A DNA stretch of 64,000 nt from Rhodothermus sp. GTDB lineage: Bacteria; Bacteroidota; Rhodothermia; Rhodothermales; Rhodothermaceae. Location: positions 60,375 through 124,374 of the forward strand of contig JAUZRN010000006.1 of NCBI GenBank assembly GCA_030950375.1. The letters are read 5' to 3'. Below the pieces are notes generated by a model. It saw only the letters and a list, made by a program, of their open reading frames with translations, searched no databases and was not told where the DNA came from. The position numbers and the translations under genes are program-made. Below, one piece after another: positions 1 to 9,344 of this stretch (the stretch's first letter is position 1; each line of letters opens with the position of its first letter).

Positions 1-432
1 CCACTCCATCCCCTCGCCGGTTGTTTCGATAACGGTAGCCAGCACCGCCTGCTGTCGCGCTTTCAGGCAACGATCCAGTAAAGTCAGCGGGCTATGGCGT
101 CCTGCCACAGGCACCCGTTCCAATAGCACGTGGGCTACCCCGTCACACCCGGTCCCAAAGCCGTAGATCAGATCATCATCAGCCAGATCAAAGGGGAGCA
201 GGCGGGCCGGTACCCCTTCTTCCAGCAACTGAAGCGCCTGACGGGTCACTTCACCTTCCAGACAACCACCGCTGATGGTACCCCGGTTCGTACCATCAGC
301 CTCCACAATCATACGCGCTCCCGGGCGCCGATAAGTGGAACCCCCGATGCGGACGACTGTAGCGATCACATGAAGCGTTTTCTCCTGGACCAGCCGTCTG
401 GCTTCCTGCAACAGCGTTCGCAGTTCTCGCAT
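1..432 (-). CDS. XdhC/CoxI family protein (C-terminal part cut off)
   Basis: The 144 visible residues, starting MRELRTLLQEARRLVQEK, match the N-terminal XdhC_CoxI domain. The diagnostic stretch is GGSTYRRPGARMIV (about residues 33-46), followed by GTISGGCLEGEV. XdhC-family proteins bind molybdenum cofactor and help mature xanthine or CO dehydrogenase-like enzymes. The reading frame is open to the window edge, so the C-terminal Rossmann domain lies outside. ATG at 432 is the first good start before the conserved block. No molybdo-hydroxylase subunit is visible here, but moeA lies at the other end of the window. The family call is firm; the client enzyme is unknown. Confidence 0.85.
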   Translation of the reverse strand, partial: MRELRTLLQEARRLVQEKTLHVIATVVRIGGSTYRRPGARMIVEADGTNRGTISGGCLEGEVTRQALQLLEEGVPARLLPFDLADDDLIYGFGTGCDGVAHVLLERVPVAGRHSPLTLLDRCLKARQQAVLATVIETTGEGMEW

Positions 433-1322
433 GACTGCCCAAAGCAGATTCCCTTACAAAGGAAGCAAAAAATTCTCGAAAAGACAAATCTATAGCGCAT
501 TCATGGGTTCCACCGCTGTACCACTCCAGGCCTTCACTCAATCGTCCCGACGCAAACGGTGCGTAGGCCACTGTCTCGAATGCTCGTCGGTTCATACTAT
601 GCAAGATAGAAGTTTTCCAGAAAGTGGATTGGTAAAGCTCCGTCCCGGGCCTACAACGAACGGCTATTCCGAGCTGAACGCCCCGGGCCCCTACACCCGG
701 GTGCAGTAGCTTTCGTCCGGAAGTGGAACGACTACCGGAGGCGGGGAGGAACCGGACGGCGGTCCCGACCTGAAAGCCGACGCGGCCAGGCACGACGCAG
801 CCCCTTACGAGGGATGGCCGAACCGGGAATGCCCGGCTGCCGAAATCCATGCGCACGGACACTGGCCTGACGACTGGCATGACGCGTGCGCCAGACAGCG
901 ACAACCAGCCCTCCGGTCAGCAACAGCAAAGCCAGTCCTTCTATCCCGAGCATCAGGCCTCCCGGGTTGACTCACATATGAAAAGTACAAAAAAAATTCA
1001 TTCCATAAAACCCTCACTTCCTGCTCGAACGACAGACGCCCTGCTAACCGGGCTTTGGGGCAAAGTCGATACCCGGCGTCTCCATCCCTGTCAGATCAAA
1101 ATTCAGTATGTCCGACGCTTTTCCTCCCTCGTCAGATCTGCTTCAAGGAAGAAAAGTATACCGATGAGCTGATGGTTTACTGCCTCGACCCCTCCTTTCT
1201 GGGGTTCGATGTCACCCAGACACACCGTCAGAATTTGCGCCAGAGGACTGGTATACGAACCTGATAATGGAAACCGAACGTGCGATCCGACCTTTGTCAG
1301 GATAAACTCAATCTGTCAAGCC
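433..1322. other. gene-poor stretch between xdhC and oxyR
   Basis: Nearly 0.9 kb has no recognisable gene. Open frames here are arginine- and proline-rich translations of GC-rich DNA without domains. The only candidate worth naming is the small membrane ORF at 732-953, listed separately. The last 150 bases must hold the oxyR promoter and leader; I see no clear OxyR-like ATAG/CTAT spacing there. Confidence 0.5.
732..953 (-). CDS. possible small single-pass membrane protein
   Basis: This 73-codon frame begins MLGIEGLALLLLTGGLVVAVW, a plausible transmembrane helix followed by an arginine-rich tail. A GGGAGG sequence lies four bases before the ATG at 953, a good ribosome binding site for this genome. 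Nothing in the rest of the sequence resembles a known family, and the tail looks like random translation of GC-rich DNA. It could equally be a chance frame. I list it only because the helix and the binding site coincide. Confidence 0.25.
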   Translation of the reverse strand: MLGIEGLALLLLTGGLVVAVWRTRHASRQASVRAHGFRQPGIPGSAIPRKGLRRAWPRRLSGRDRRPVPPRLR

Positions 1323-2240
1323 ATGACGCTGACTCAACTGGCTTACGCGGTGGCCGTCGATACATACCGACATTTTGGCAAGGCGGCCGAACACTGCCAC
1401 GTATCGCAACCAACGCTGAGTATGCAGCTGCAAAAATTGGAAGAAGAGCTGGGCGTAGAGCTTTTTGATCGGAGTCGTAAACCCATTCTACCCACCCCTA
1501 TCGGAGAACGTATTCTGGCGCAGGCACGCGTAATTCTCCGCGAATGCGAGCGACTCTATGAGCTGCTGAACGAAGACTTGGAAACCATCCGGGGTGAGCT
1601 AAAGCTGGGGGTAATTCCCACGCTGTCACCGTACCTTCTCCCGCTAATAACCCGGCCATTACAGCAGCGGTATCCAGAACTCATCGTTCATGTTGAAGAG
1701 CTGACCACAGAACAGATCATCGATGCGCTGGCCACAGATCGGCTGGACGCCGGTCTAATTGCTACGAAGGAAAGCCGTCCTGGAATGCGTCAGCGCGTTC
1801 TGTTCCGAGAGCCTTTCGTGGTCTATCTAAGTGTCGGACATCCCCTGCTAACCAGACAGCGCATTGAGCCTGCTCAGCTTCGCCTTGAAGAACTATGGCT
1901 GCTCAAGGAAGGGCACTGCCTTCGGGATCAGGTACTCCAGATATGCAGTCGTCGCGAAGAGGCAAGTCCTGCGCCACAACTACGCTTTGAAAGCGGCAAC
2001 CTGGAAATGCTTCGCTTGCTGGTCGACCAGGTGGGAGGTGTTACGCTTCTGCCTTTACTGGCAACCCATTACCTACCTCCGGAGGCCCGGCAACGCATCC
2101 GACATTTTCGCGATCCGGCCCCTCACCGTACGATTTATTTGATCTATGCCCGGGCCCATCTGAAGCGCATGCTGCTCAACGCCTTTGTGAACGTGCTCCA
2201 GGAGAGTGTCCATGCCATTGCAGATAGCTGCGCCGTCTAA
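1323..2240 (+). CDS. oxyR: hydrogen-peroxide sensing LysR regulator OxyR
   Basis: This 305-residue LysR-type regulator has an N-terminal winged helix-turn-helix (residues 1-60, HFGKAAEHCHVSQPTLSMQL) and a C-terminal sensor domain. The redox motif EGHCLRDQVLQIC places cysteines at residues 199 and 208, the same numbers and spacing as the disulphide pair of E. coli OxyR, so direct peroxide sensing is expected. ATG 1323 is chosen because the family starts MTLTQLxYxVAV; an upstream in-frame start would add 38 unrelated residues. A manganese catalase 2.5 kb downstream with an OxyR-like site in front of it is the obvious target. Confidence 0.93.
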   Translation: MTLTQLAYAVAVDTYRHFGKAAEHCHVSQPTLSMQLQKLEEELGVELFDRSRKPILPTPIGERILAQARVILRECERLYELLNEDLETIRGELKLGVIPTLSPYLLPLITRPLQQRYPELIVHVEELTTEQIIDALATDRLDAGLIATKESRPGMRQRVLFREPFVVYLSVGHPLLTRQRIEPAQLRLEELWLLKEGHCLRDQVLQICSRREEASPAPQLRFESGNLEMLRLLVDQVGGVTLLPLLATHYLPPEARQRIRHFRDPAPHRTIYLIYARAHLKRMLLNAFVNVLQESVHAIADSCAV

Positions 2241-2322
2241 ATACGTAAGGTTGCTCACTTAACAGCAGGGACTTCCATCCGATATACCAAGCGCTCTGCC
2301 CAACACAAGCGTAAACTGCGTC

Positions 2323-2937
2323 GTGCTCTTGCGTTGTCGTTGCCGCCGCTGGCTTCCGTGGCTGGGCGGTGTCCTCTGGTTAGGTTTGATCGGTATCGGG
2401 TGGATCATTATTACCGACTACAGCAGCCGTCCTGCACCCGTGGGTAAGGTGCCCGTGGCATGGCCAGCGGATGCGCCCTTTGAGCTCGACAGGACCCGCA
2501 TGACCCTCCTTATGTTCGTCCATCCACGCTGCTCCTGTAGCCGGGCCAGTTTGCGAGAGCTGGCCTATATCATGACGCGAGCACGGCATAACCTGACCGC
2601 CCACATTTTTTTCTATCAGCCTACCGATAAACCGGCCGTCTGGGGCGAAACTGACCTCTGGCGCTATGCCCAGACCATCCCCTTTACCACCGTGCATCGC
2701 GACCCGAATGGACAGGTAGCAGCACGCTTTGGTGCTTTAGCTTCAGGACAAGTGGTGTTGTTTCGTCCCGACGGTCACCGCGTCTTTTTTGGAGGCATCA
2801 CAGCCGGCCGTGGTCACGAAGGGCCCAATCCCGGACGCAACGAAGTGTTGCGCCTGGTACGCGAAGGGAGCAGCACGATCGATCACACGGCTGTATGGGG
2901 CTGTCTGATTCAGGAAACCCAAACCGTAAACCCTTAA
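2323..2937 (+). CDS. RedB-like thioredoxin-fold protein with membrane anchor
   Basis: The 204-residue product has a basic N terminus, one transmembrane helix (about residues 11-31) and a thioredoxin-like domain whose first strand-helix reads [19 protein letters not shown], with a CSC pair where a CxxC usually sits. It resembles the uncharacterised RedB group of extracytoplasmic thioredoxin-fold proteins. The start is the GTG at 2323; a TTG two codons later is possible. It ends four bases before the chemoreceptor gene, so the two are probably co-transcribed downstream of oxyR. A redox role is inferred from fold and context; no substrate can be named. Confidence 0.65.
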   Translation: MLLRCRCRRWLPWLGGVLWLGLIGIGWIIITDYSSRPAPVGKVPVAWPADAPFELDRTRMTLLMFVHPRCSCSRASLRELAYIMTRARHNLTAHIFFYQPTDKPAVWGETDLWRYAQTIPFTTVHRDPNGQVAARFGALASGQVVLFRPDGHRVFFGGITAGRGHEGPNPGRNEVLRLVREGSSTIDHTAVWGCLIQETQTVNP

Positions 2938-2941
2938 AATC

Positions 2942-4735
2942 ATGATGCACGCCCTGTTTCATTGGAGTAAACTGGACCGCGCCGAAGAACTTTCAGAACG
3001 GCCACGAGAGCTGTACCAAAAGTTTCAGCACCAGACTTACGTGCAAACGGACCGGCTCTTTGGCTGGTTGATGATCGCCCAGTACGTAGCGGGCATTGTG
3101 CTGGCCCTGATTGTCTCTCCCCGCACGTGGATCGGCGATACCGGCAAAGTGCACCTGCATGTGTACACCGCCGTCTTCCTGGGCGCCTTGATCACGCTGG
3201 TGCCAGCCTTTCTGGCCTTCCGACGTCCTGGCCGTCCCTCTACCCGTTATGCCATCGCCATAGGCCAGATGCTTACTTCGGCCTTGCTTATTCACCTGAC
3301 AGGCGGTCGCATTGAAACGCACTTTCATGTATTCGCCTCGCTGGGCATTCTGGCTGGCTATCGCGACTGGAAGGTCTTCCTTATTGCAACGGTTGTGATC
3401 GCAGTCGACCACCTGTTTCGAGGGATCTACTACCCACAGTCCGTCTTCGGAATTTTGACCGCTGACCTCTGGCGAGTTGCTGAGCATGCCTGGTGGGTAA
3501 TTTTCATGGTCGCCTTTCTGTTGAAGAACTATGCAAACACCATTGCTGAGGTTAAACGCATGGCTCAGCAGCAAGCCGACATTGAAGCCATCAATGCCTC
3601 CAACCAGGCCCTGTTAGAACAGTCCCAGGAACAGGAAGCGCTCCTAAACAAGCAGCAGAATGAGTTAGAACAGGCTATGGCCGCGCTGGAAGCCGAACGC
3701 ACCGCACTGCGCCGCGGCGTGGAAGCCATGCTGGAAGCCATGGATCGCTTTGCCGAAGGGGACCTGCGCGTACGGCTTCCCGAAAACCACGAAGGCGACC
3801 TGGGCCGCCTATTTCACGGCTTCAACCAGGCCCTGGACCGCGTACAGCGCATGATCCAGGAAGCCCGCGAAATTGCCATTGAGACGGCTGCCCTCTCAGC
3901 CCAGATCAGCAATGCAACCGACGAGCTGGCCGCCGGCTCGCAGCAACAGTCCACCCAGACACACGACGTCGCGGTGGCCATCGAAGAAATGACCCGCACG
4001 ATCATCGAAAGTGCCCGCCATGCTTCTAAGACGGCTGAAGTCGCCGAGACAGCCGGACAGCTCGCACAGGACGGCCGTAACATCGTGGATCAGACCGTAC
4101 ACAAGATCCGCGAACTGGCCGACGTGGTCCGAAACTCCAGCGAAACCATCCGGAAACTGGGCGCCTCCAGCGAAGAGATCGGTGAAATCGTTTCGGTCAT
4201 TAACGAAATTGCCGACCAGACCAACCTGCTGGCCCTGAACGCAGCCATTGAGGCAGCACGTGCGGGCGAGCAAGGGCGGGGATTTGCTGTCGTGGCCGAT
4301 GAGGTTCGTAAACTGGCCGAACGCACCTCACAAGCCACCCGGCAAATTGCCGACATGATCACAACAATTCAATCCGATACGCGCGCAGCCGTTGCCGCTA
4401 TGGAACGCGGCACACAGGAAGTTGAAGAAAGTATCCGTCTGGCCGATCAAGCCGGACAGGCCCTTGCCCGCATCGTCGAAGGCGTACAGCAGGCAATCGA
4501 CACGGTCACACAGATTGCAGCCGCCACCGAAGAACAATCCACCACCAGCGAAGAAATCTCGCGTAATGTAGAAACGATCTCGTCCCTGGCTGCCGAAGCC
4601 GCACGCAACGTCGCTACTATCGCCCGTTCAACCGAAGAGCTGGCTCACCTGACCCAACGCCTGCAAGCGCTCATGGAGCAGTTTCGGACAGGCACAGCAA
4701 CCGCGCACACCTACGCTCCCGCTCCCGTTAACTGA
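2942..4735 (+). CDS. methyl-accepting chemotaxis protein with histidine-rich membrane sensor
   Basis: The 597-residue receptor has about five or six membrane helices (residues 40-200) instead of a periplasmic ligand domain. They include [20 protein letters not shown], a His-rich motif found in several sensor kinases and receptors. A short coiled coil (210-255), a HAMP-like region (255-310) and a long MCP signalling coil follow. The hairpin tip, near residues 420-460, reads [20 protein letters not shown]. No CheA or CheW is in the window. Four bases separate it from the RedB-like gene. A redox or metal signal is plausible from context; the sequence does not show the ligand. Confidence 0.9.
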   Translation: MMHALFHWSKLDRAEELSERPRELYQKFQHQTYVQTDRLFGWLMIAQYVAGIVLALIVSPRTWIGDTGKVHLHVYTAVFLGALITLVPAFLAFRRPGRPSTRYAIAIGQMLTSALLIHLTGGRIETHFHVFASLGILAGYRDWKVFLIATVVIAVDHLFRGIYYPQSVFGILTADLWRVAEHAWWVIFMVAFLLKNYANTIAEVKRMAQQQADIEAINASNQALLEQSQEQEALLNKQQNELEQAMAALEAERTALRRGVEAMLEAMDRFAEGDLRVRLPENHEGDLGRLFHGFNQALDRVQRMIQEAREIAIETAALSAQISNATDELAAGSQQQSTQTHDVAVAIEEMTRTIIESARHASKTAEVAETAGQLAQDGRNIVDQTVHKIRELADVVRNSSETIRKLGASSEEIGEIVSVINEIADQTNLLALNAAIEAARAGEQGRGFAVVADEVRKLAERTSQATRQIADMITTIQSDTRAAVAAMERGTQEVEESIRLADQAGQALARIVEGVQQAIDTVTQIAAATEEQSTTSEEISRNVETISSLAAEAARNVATIARSTEELAHLTQRLQALMEQFRTGTATAHTYAPAPVN

Positions 4736-4742
4736 AAACGCG

Positions 4743-4784
4743 GCGGTGGGACGCCTGCGCGCCTGGGGCGTGGCGTCCCACCGC
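4743..4784. terminator. bidirectional hairpin between chemoreceptor and catalase genes
   Basis: A perfect 13-bp inverted repeat, GCGGTGGGACGCC (4743-4755) and its complement (4772-4784), sits between two convergent genes. There is no strong T run on either side, so termination efficiency is uncertain, but the position is right for both transcripts. Confidence 0.65.
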
Positions 4785-4798
4785 ATGCTTTCGGAGGC

Positions 4799-5689
4799 TC
4801 ACAGCTCTTTCAGTAACCGCTGCGCAACTTCGTGTAGCTCCTCCGGCGCAAATCCTGGAATCGAAGCTTCTGGCGCCTCATCCAAGTCAAGCTGGGGGGC
4901 TCCTGGCGGCGCACCATCTACCACCTCTAAGGGTTGCCCATCCTGCGGATGCACTCCTTTCCAGATCCTGGCAATGTCTTTATAATCTTCCAGACTAAAG
5001 CGGTATAGCTTACGGTGCTGTCCAAGCTCCTCAAACTTCCGAGCTTCAGGAAAATGGCTATTTTCAATTTTGGGAATAGGCAACATCTTTGTCACATCAA
5101 CGCCCGTCAATACCTCCAGCGCCTTCGCATACGCTGTGGCATGCACCCCTCCCCGCACCAGCAAATAGCCAATCATCTCACGAGCAACCGGATTGCTTGT
5201 CATCTCATACACGCGGATCTTATGTAAGCGTGCCCCGCACTCTAAAAAGAAGTTGTGGAGCAAGTCCAACACCAGATCCCCACTGTTGAACACATAGTCG
5301 CCCTGCCAGGGCGCATTCATAGAATTGGCCACCAACGCCCCCTGACCCGTCACTATAAAATGATGCGTGTTTCGCGCCTTGAGCCCCGGAGCCAACGGCG
5401 TCTGATTGGGCTGCTCTTTACGAGAAGCACCATTTAGTAACGCATTTACCGTAGCGGCAACCAGCTCAACATGGCCGTATTCTTCCGCCCCAATGTTGGC
5501 AATCAGCTCATAAAAGGGCTTCAGCTCTTTCTTACCCCGAAAGTTGAACGACTGAAAGGTATAGTTCATCAACGTAGACATCTCTCCAAAACGTCCTCCC
5601 AACAATTCCTGCACAACGGCTGCTGCATCAGGATCTGCCTCCTCAGGCATAGGTAACGCAAGCTGTAGCTTATCAATCCGAAGAATCAT
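4799..5689 (-). CDS. manganese (non-haem) catalase
   Basis: This 296-residue protein converts hydrogen peroxide to water and oxygen at a di-manganese site in a four-helix bundle. All five expected ligands are visible: Glu36 (GRFGEMSTL), Glu70 and His73 (GAEEYGHVE), Glu150 (FFLECGARL) and His183 (GGVHATAY). Their spacing closely follows the Thermus enzyme. Length is normal for the family. ATG 5689 opens MILRIDKLQL, the usual start. It converges on the chemoreceptor gene. An OxyR-like double dyad lies 80-115 bases upstream, and oxyR itself is 2.5 kb away, so peroxide induction is likely. Confidence 0.95.
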   Translation of the reverse strand: MILRIDKLQLALPMPEEADPDAAAVVQELLGGRFGEMSTLMNYTFQSFNFRGKKELKPFYELIANIGAEEYGHVELVAATVNALLNGASRKEQPNQTPLAPGLKARNTHHFIVTGQGALVANSMNAPWQGDYVFNSGDLVLDLLHNFFLECGARLHKIRVYEMTSNPVAREMIGYLLVRGGVHATAYAKALEVLTGVDVTKMLPIPKIENSHFPEARKFEELGQHRKLYRFSLEDYKDIARIWKGVHPQDGQPLEVVDGAPPGAPQLDLDEAPEASIPGFAPEELHEVAQRLLKEL

Positions 5690-5748
5690 GACACCCTCCG
5701 TAAGCTTGGTTTGGATTGCACCAACGTTTGTTCAAGAGTATATATTTT

Positions 5749-5802
5749 GACGATCGCTATGTCCAATCAATAATTTCTATCTATCAAATAGCGACCGTCA
5801 AT
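5749..5802. promoter_or_regulatory. OxyR-like operator between Mn-catalase and mgtE
   Basis: The AT-rich intergenic region contains four tetramers at 7-base spacing: ATCA (5766), CTAT (5777), ATAG (5788) and CAAT (5799). This matches the E. coli OxyR pattern ATAG-N7-CTAT-N7-ATAG-N7-CTAT at 14 of 16 core positions. A 12-bp imperfect inverted repeat (5749-5760 with 5788-5799) overlaps it. It lies upstream of the catalase start at 5689. The match is by eye; binding is inferred. Confidence 0.5.
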
Positions 5803-5934
5803 CCATATCCTCCTACGACTCCAATGGAAACGGCCAGATGCTCCTGAAGGGCAGGATCGCATATTGAGTGGAAACTTCCGGACGGTACTCGTACTTTGGG
5901 TCTTGCGCGGTCTCAATGGTCAGCAAGAGTCTGC

Positions 5935-7320
5935 ATGTTAGCCCAGCTGCTTCAACCGGAGGTTCGGGAGCTCATTCGCGCACGTAACCTGCGTGCCTTA
6001 CAGGAAGTGCTTGTCGAGTGGGAGCCGCCCGAAATTGCTGGGTTGATCGATCAGCTTCCTTCACCCGACGACGTAGCTGTTTTTCGCCTGTTGCCGCGCG
6101 ATCTGGCTACGGAAGTCTTCGAATATCTGAGCACCGAAAAGCAGGAAGAGCTGATTGAAGCACTGGCCCGTGAAAAGGAATGGCTGGCTCAGCTTCTGAA
6201 CGAACTCTCCGACGACGACCGTACGGCGCTTCTGGAAGAGCTCCCCGGTCCCGTAGCCCAGCGGCTACTGAACATGCTCGCGCCGGAAGAACGCGAGGTA
6301 GCGATCAAGCTGCTGGGCTACCCCGAGGACAGCGTCGGGCGCCTCATGACCACCGAGTACGTGGCCGTCCGCCCCCACTGGACTGTCCAGCAGGCGCTTG
6401 ACCATATTCGCCGCTATGGCAAAGACAGCGAAACTCTCAATGTCATCTACGTGGTTGACGACAACTGGCGTTTGCTCGACGACCTCCGTATCCGTGAACT
6501 ATTGCTGGCCGATCCGGACACCAAGATCGAAGAGCTTATGGACGGTCGTTTCGTGGCCCTCAAAGCCACCGACGATCAGGAAACGGCTGTCCAGGTCTTC
6601 CGCGACTACGACCGCGTGGCGCTGCCCGTAACGGATACTGAAGGCGTGCTGCTGGGTATCGTTACCATTGATGACGTGCTTGACGTCGCCGAAGAAGAGG
6701 CCACCGAGGACATTCAGAAGATCGGTGGGATGGAGGCGCTCGAGGAGCCTTACATTTCAGCCTCGCTGGGCACGCTGGTCAAAAAACGCGCTCGCTGGCT
6801 CACTGTCTTGTTCCTGGGCGAAATGTTCACCACAACCGCCATGGGACATTTCGAGGACGAAATTGCCCGGGCTGTTGTACTGGCTCTCTTCGTCCCACTG
6901 ATTATCTCCAGTGGTGGCAACAGCGGCTCTCAGGCAGCCACGCTCGTCATCCGTGCTATGGCTGTCGGTGAAATTACCCTGCTGGACTGGTGGCGGGTTA
7001 TTCGCCGGGAGTTTCTTTCTGGACTGGCGCTGGGCGGAATCTTAGGCGTCATCGGTATCTTACGGGTAGCCTTGGGCCAGCATTTGAGCGGGTCTTACGG
7101 AGCCTACTGGCTGCCTCTTGCCTTTACTGTCGGGCTGGCGCTGGTGGGCGTCGTGCTCTGGGGCACGCTCGTAGGTTCTATGCTGCCTTTTCTGCTCCGA
7201 AGACTGGGATTGGATCCGGCCGTCTCCTCGGCGCCTTTTGTCGCGACGCTGGTCGATGTAACAGGACTGCTGATTTACTTCGGCGTAGCTCGAATGCTAC
7301 TCACCGGCACATTGCTTTAG
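5935..7320 (+). CDS. mgtE: MgtE-type magnesium transporter
   Basis: The product is an MgtE Mg2+ channel of about 461 residues. It has the superhelical N domain (residues 5-125, with repeated ELxxLLxEL-like segments), two CBS domains (about 130-250, including VTIDDVLDVAEEEATEDI at the join) and five membrane helices from residue 290. The membrane part contains LIISSGGNSGSQAATLVIRA, the pore-region signature. Start ATG 5935 gives the usual family length; a TTG at 5896 would add 13 unrelated residues. Its stop overlaps the stop of the convergent TPR gene by four bases. Family members are gated by intracellular magnesium through the N and CBS domains. Confidence 0.93.
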   Translation: MLAQLLQPEVRELIRARNLRALQEVLVEWEPPEIAGLIDQLPSPDDVAVFRLLPRDLATEVFEYLSTEKQEELIEALAREKEWLAQLLNELSDDDRTALLEELPGPVAQRLLNMLAPEEREVAIKLLGYPEDSVGRLMTTEYVAVRPHWTVQQALDHIRRYGKDSETLNVIYVVDDNWRLLDDLRIRELLLADPDTKIEELMDGRFVALKATDDQETAVQVFRDYDRVALPVTDTEGVLLGIVTIDDVLDVAEEEATEDIQKIGGMEALEEPYISASLGTLVKKRARWLTVLFLGEMFTTTAMGHFEDEIARAVVLALFVPLIISSGGNSGSQAATLVIRAMAVGEITLLDWWRVIRREFLSGLALGGILGVIGILRVALGQHLSGSYGAYWLPLAFTVGLALVGVVLWGTLVGSMLPFLLRRLGLDPAVSSAPFVATLVDVTGLLIYFGVARMLLTGTLL

Positions 7321-8297
7321 GAAAAGCTCAGCCCACTGACCGCCTGACGTAGCCGCTGCAGGGCTTGGCTTTCAGGTTGCAACACATATGCGGCTTCGAT
7401 GGCCTGACGCGTCTGCATCGCGTACCCTTCCTGCAGCAGGCGCCGCGCCAGTTTGAGCAGGGCCAGTGCATCGGCCTGTGAGGCCACTTCTACCTCGGCC
7501 CGAGTCAGGAGCGGTTCTAATTGACGAAGCTGCTCGGCCCATCTCCGGTGGCGGCGGGCGGCCGCTGTGTCGCCCCGGGTCTGCAGCGCCCGACTCAGAT
7601 GGTAGTGGGCGGCAGCCTGCCAGGGACGCATCACGAGTACGCCCTCCAGCCAGGTAATCGCTTCCTCCATATGCCCGAGGCGTGCCAGCAACGTACCCAG
7701 AGCCAGCCAATAGGCTGGATCGCCGGGGGCCTGGCGTTGCGCCCGACGAGCAGCAGTCAACGCCTCTGGCAGACGTCCTTCCAGCTCGTACACCTGTCGG
7801 AGGCCGTCCCAGGCTTCGGCCAGTGTGCTGTCGCGTGCCAGCGCTTTTTGAAAACCAATGGCTGCGCTATCGAGTTGCCCCAGTTCCCGGTAGATATGCC
7901 CAAGTTGCAGCCAGGCGGCTGCGCGAAGCGTCCCCGTAGCTTGAAGCAGCGCCTTTCGATACGCCGCCAGGGCTTCATACAGCTGCCCCTGCTGCTGGGC
8001 GATACGTGCCAGCAACAGACGCGCTTCGACATGCTCCGGATGCCACAGTAATGCCTCGTGCAATGCCGCTTCAGCTGCTCGCAATTGTCCTAACTCACGC
8101 AGCAGTACGGCTTTCCACACGTAGCCATCCGGCCACGCAGGCGCCTGCTGAATTACACTGTCAGCCAGCATCAATGCTGTCGGCCGATCACCGGCCCGGT
8201 AAGCCTGCTGCAATTGCTGTAGCAGGGCTACCGTGTTCGCGTCTGGCACCCCCCTGGAGGGCTCCGTTCGACAGCCTGCCACCAAAAGCAACAGCAC
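7317..8297 (-). CDS. TPR-repeat lipoprotein
   Basis: The mature part is a chain of tetratricopeptide repeats, for example AAWLQLGHIYRELGQLDSAA and AYWLALGTLLARLGHMEEAI, over about 300 residues. A lipobox-like LLLLVAGC at the N terminus suggests a lipoprotein. The start is unsure. GTG 8297 overlaps the lacI stop as TAGTG, which suggests translational coupling, but it leaves only eight residues before the Cys. A GTG at 8408 would overlap lacI by 112 bases. It is the last gene of the minus-strand GMC operon. TPR proteins are scaffolds; no specific partner can be named. Confidence 0.7.
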   Translation of the reverse strand: MLLLLVAGCRTEPSRGVPDANTVALLQQLQQAYRAGDRPTALMLADSVIQQAPAWPDGYVWKAVLLRELGQLRAAEAALHEALLWHPEHVEARLLLARIAQQQGQLYEALAAYRKALLQATGTLRAAAWLQLGHIYRELGQLDSAAIGFQKALARDSTLAEAWDGLRQVYELEGRLPEALTAARRAQRQAPGDPAYWLALGTLLARLGHMEEAITWLEGVLVMRPWQAAAHYHLSRALQTRGDTAAARRHRRWAEQLRQLEPLLTRAEVEVASQADALALLKLARRLLQEGYAMQTRQAIEAAYVLQPESQALQRLRQAVSGLSFS

Positions 8298-9316
8298 TAA
8301 GCCGCAGCCCCACAGCTGCGCCGCACGACGAGCTCGGCCTGCAGGCTCGCATGCACGGCCAGACGTTTGCGGCCTTCGATCTGATCGATAAGGATATTGG
8401 CAGCCCACCGACCCTTCTCGTAAATCGGCTGGTGTACAGTAGTCAGCGGCGGACAGGTGTATTGCGATACGGGGAGATCGTCGAAACCCACGACGGCCAT
8501 CTGATCAGGCACGCGCACGCCAGCCTCATAGAGAGCCAGCAAGGCACCGATCGCCATCGTATCACTGGCACAGAAAACGGCTGAAAAGTCCGGCCCTTGC
8601 TTCAGCCATCGCCGCATGATCTCGTAACCCGAACGCTGCGAGTAATCACCGATTTCGATCAAAGCTTCCTGCACCTCGGCCCCAGCATCGCGCAGTGCCT
8701 GCAGATAGCCAGCGCGTCGATCGCGCGTCTCCTGAAGCTCCGGGCTTCCCAGAATGGCTGCTATGCACCGGTGGCCCAGACGACACAGGTGTCGCACGGC
8801 CCGATAGGCGCCCCCGAAGTTGTCCACGTCCACTGAACAGACGTCTGGATAGGCCGGATCGTGGCCTACCAGCACAGCCGGGATTCGCCGTTCGCGTAAT
8901 GGCTCAACCACCCGCTCCGCCACTTCTGACGTGAGCAACACGAACCCATCAAAACTATGCTCGTGCAACAGACGATCTTCCAACTCCTCTTCGGCATCCT
9001 CCGACAGCATCGAAAGCGAGACAAAATAGCCGCGCTGAATGCACTGCTCAAAAATCCCCAGGTGCAGGAGCGTCCAGAAGCCATTGGCCAGCGCCTCGTT
9101 TCCCCGGCGCGGCGTCAGGATACAGATCTCATAGGTGCGGCGCGTAGCCAGGCTGCGAGCCACCGAGCTGGGGCGGTAGTTATACTTTTTGATCACCTCC
9201 AGCACACGCCGTCGCGCCTCTTCGCTCACGTTTGGATGCTTGTTAAGTACCCGCGACACTACCGAGCGCGACACACAGGCCAGACTGGCCACCTGATCAA
9301 TGGTGAGCTTCTCCAT
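8297..9316 (-). CDS. LacI-family transcriptional regulator
   Basis: The product has 339 residues. Its N-terminal helix-turn-helix is TIDQVASLACVSRSVVSRVL (residues 5-24), followed by the hinge helix region RPSSVARSLATRR and a periplasmic-binding-protein-like sugar sensor domain. The end of the sensor reads AVVGFDDLPVSQYTCPPLTT, typical of LacI/GalR proteins. It follows the Gnt-DH3-like gene by 28 bases and runs into the TPR gene. CCGG-centred palindromes before its own operon (11788) and before susC (17109) are candidate operators. The effector is probably a sugar from the adjacent catabolic locus, which is inference. Confidence 0.92.
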   Translation of the reverse strand: MEKLTIDQVASLACVSRSVVSRVLNKHPNVSEEARRRVLEVIKKYNYRPSSVARSLATRRTYEICILTPRRGNEALANGFWTLLHLGIFEQCIQRGYFVSLSMLSEDAEEELEDRLLHEHSFDGFVLLTSEVAERVVEPLRERRIPAVLVGHDPAYPDVCSVDVDNFGGAYRAVRHLCRLGHRCIAAILGSPELQETRDRRAGYLQALRDAGAEVQEALIEIGDYSQRSGYEIMRRWLKQGPDFSAVFCASDTMAIGALLALYEAGVRVPDQMAVVGFDDLPVSQYTCPPLTTVHQPIYEKGRWAANILIDQIEGRKRLAVHASLQAELVVRRSCGAAA

Positions 9317-9344
9317 GATCCCCCTCCTCCGGACCTCGTCCGGG

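Noticed and set aside
296..904. 202-codon minus-strand frame next to xdhC
   Set aside because: It overlaps the start of the well-supported xdhC frame and has low-complexity Arg/Ser/Gly content without domains.
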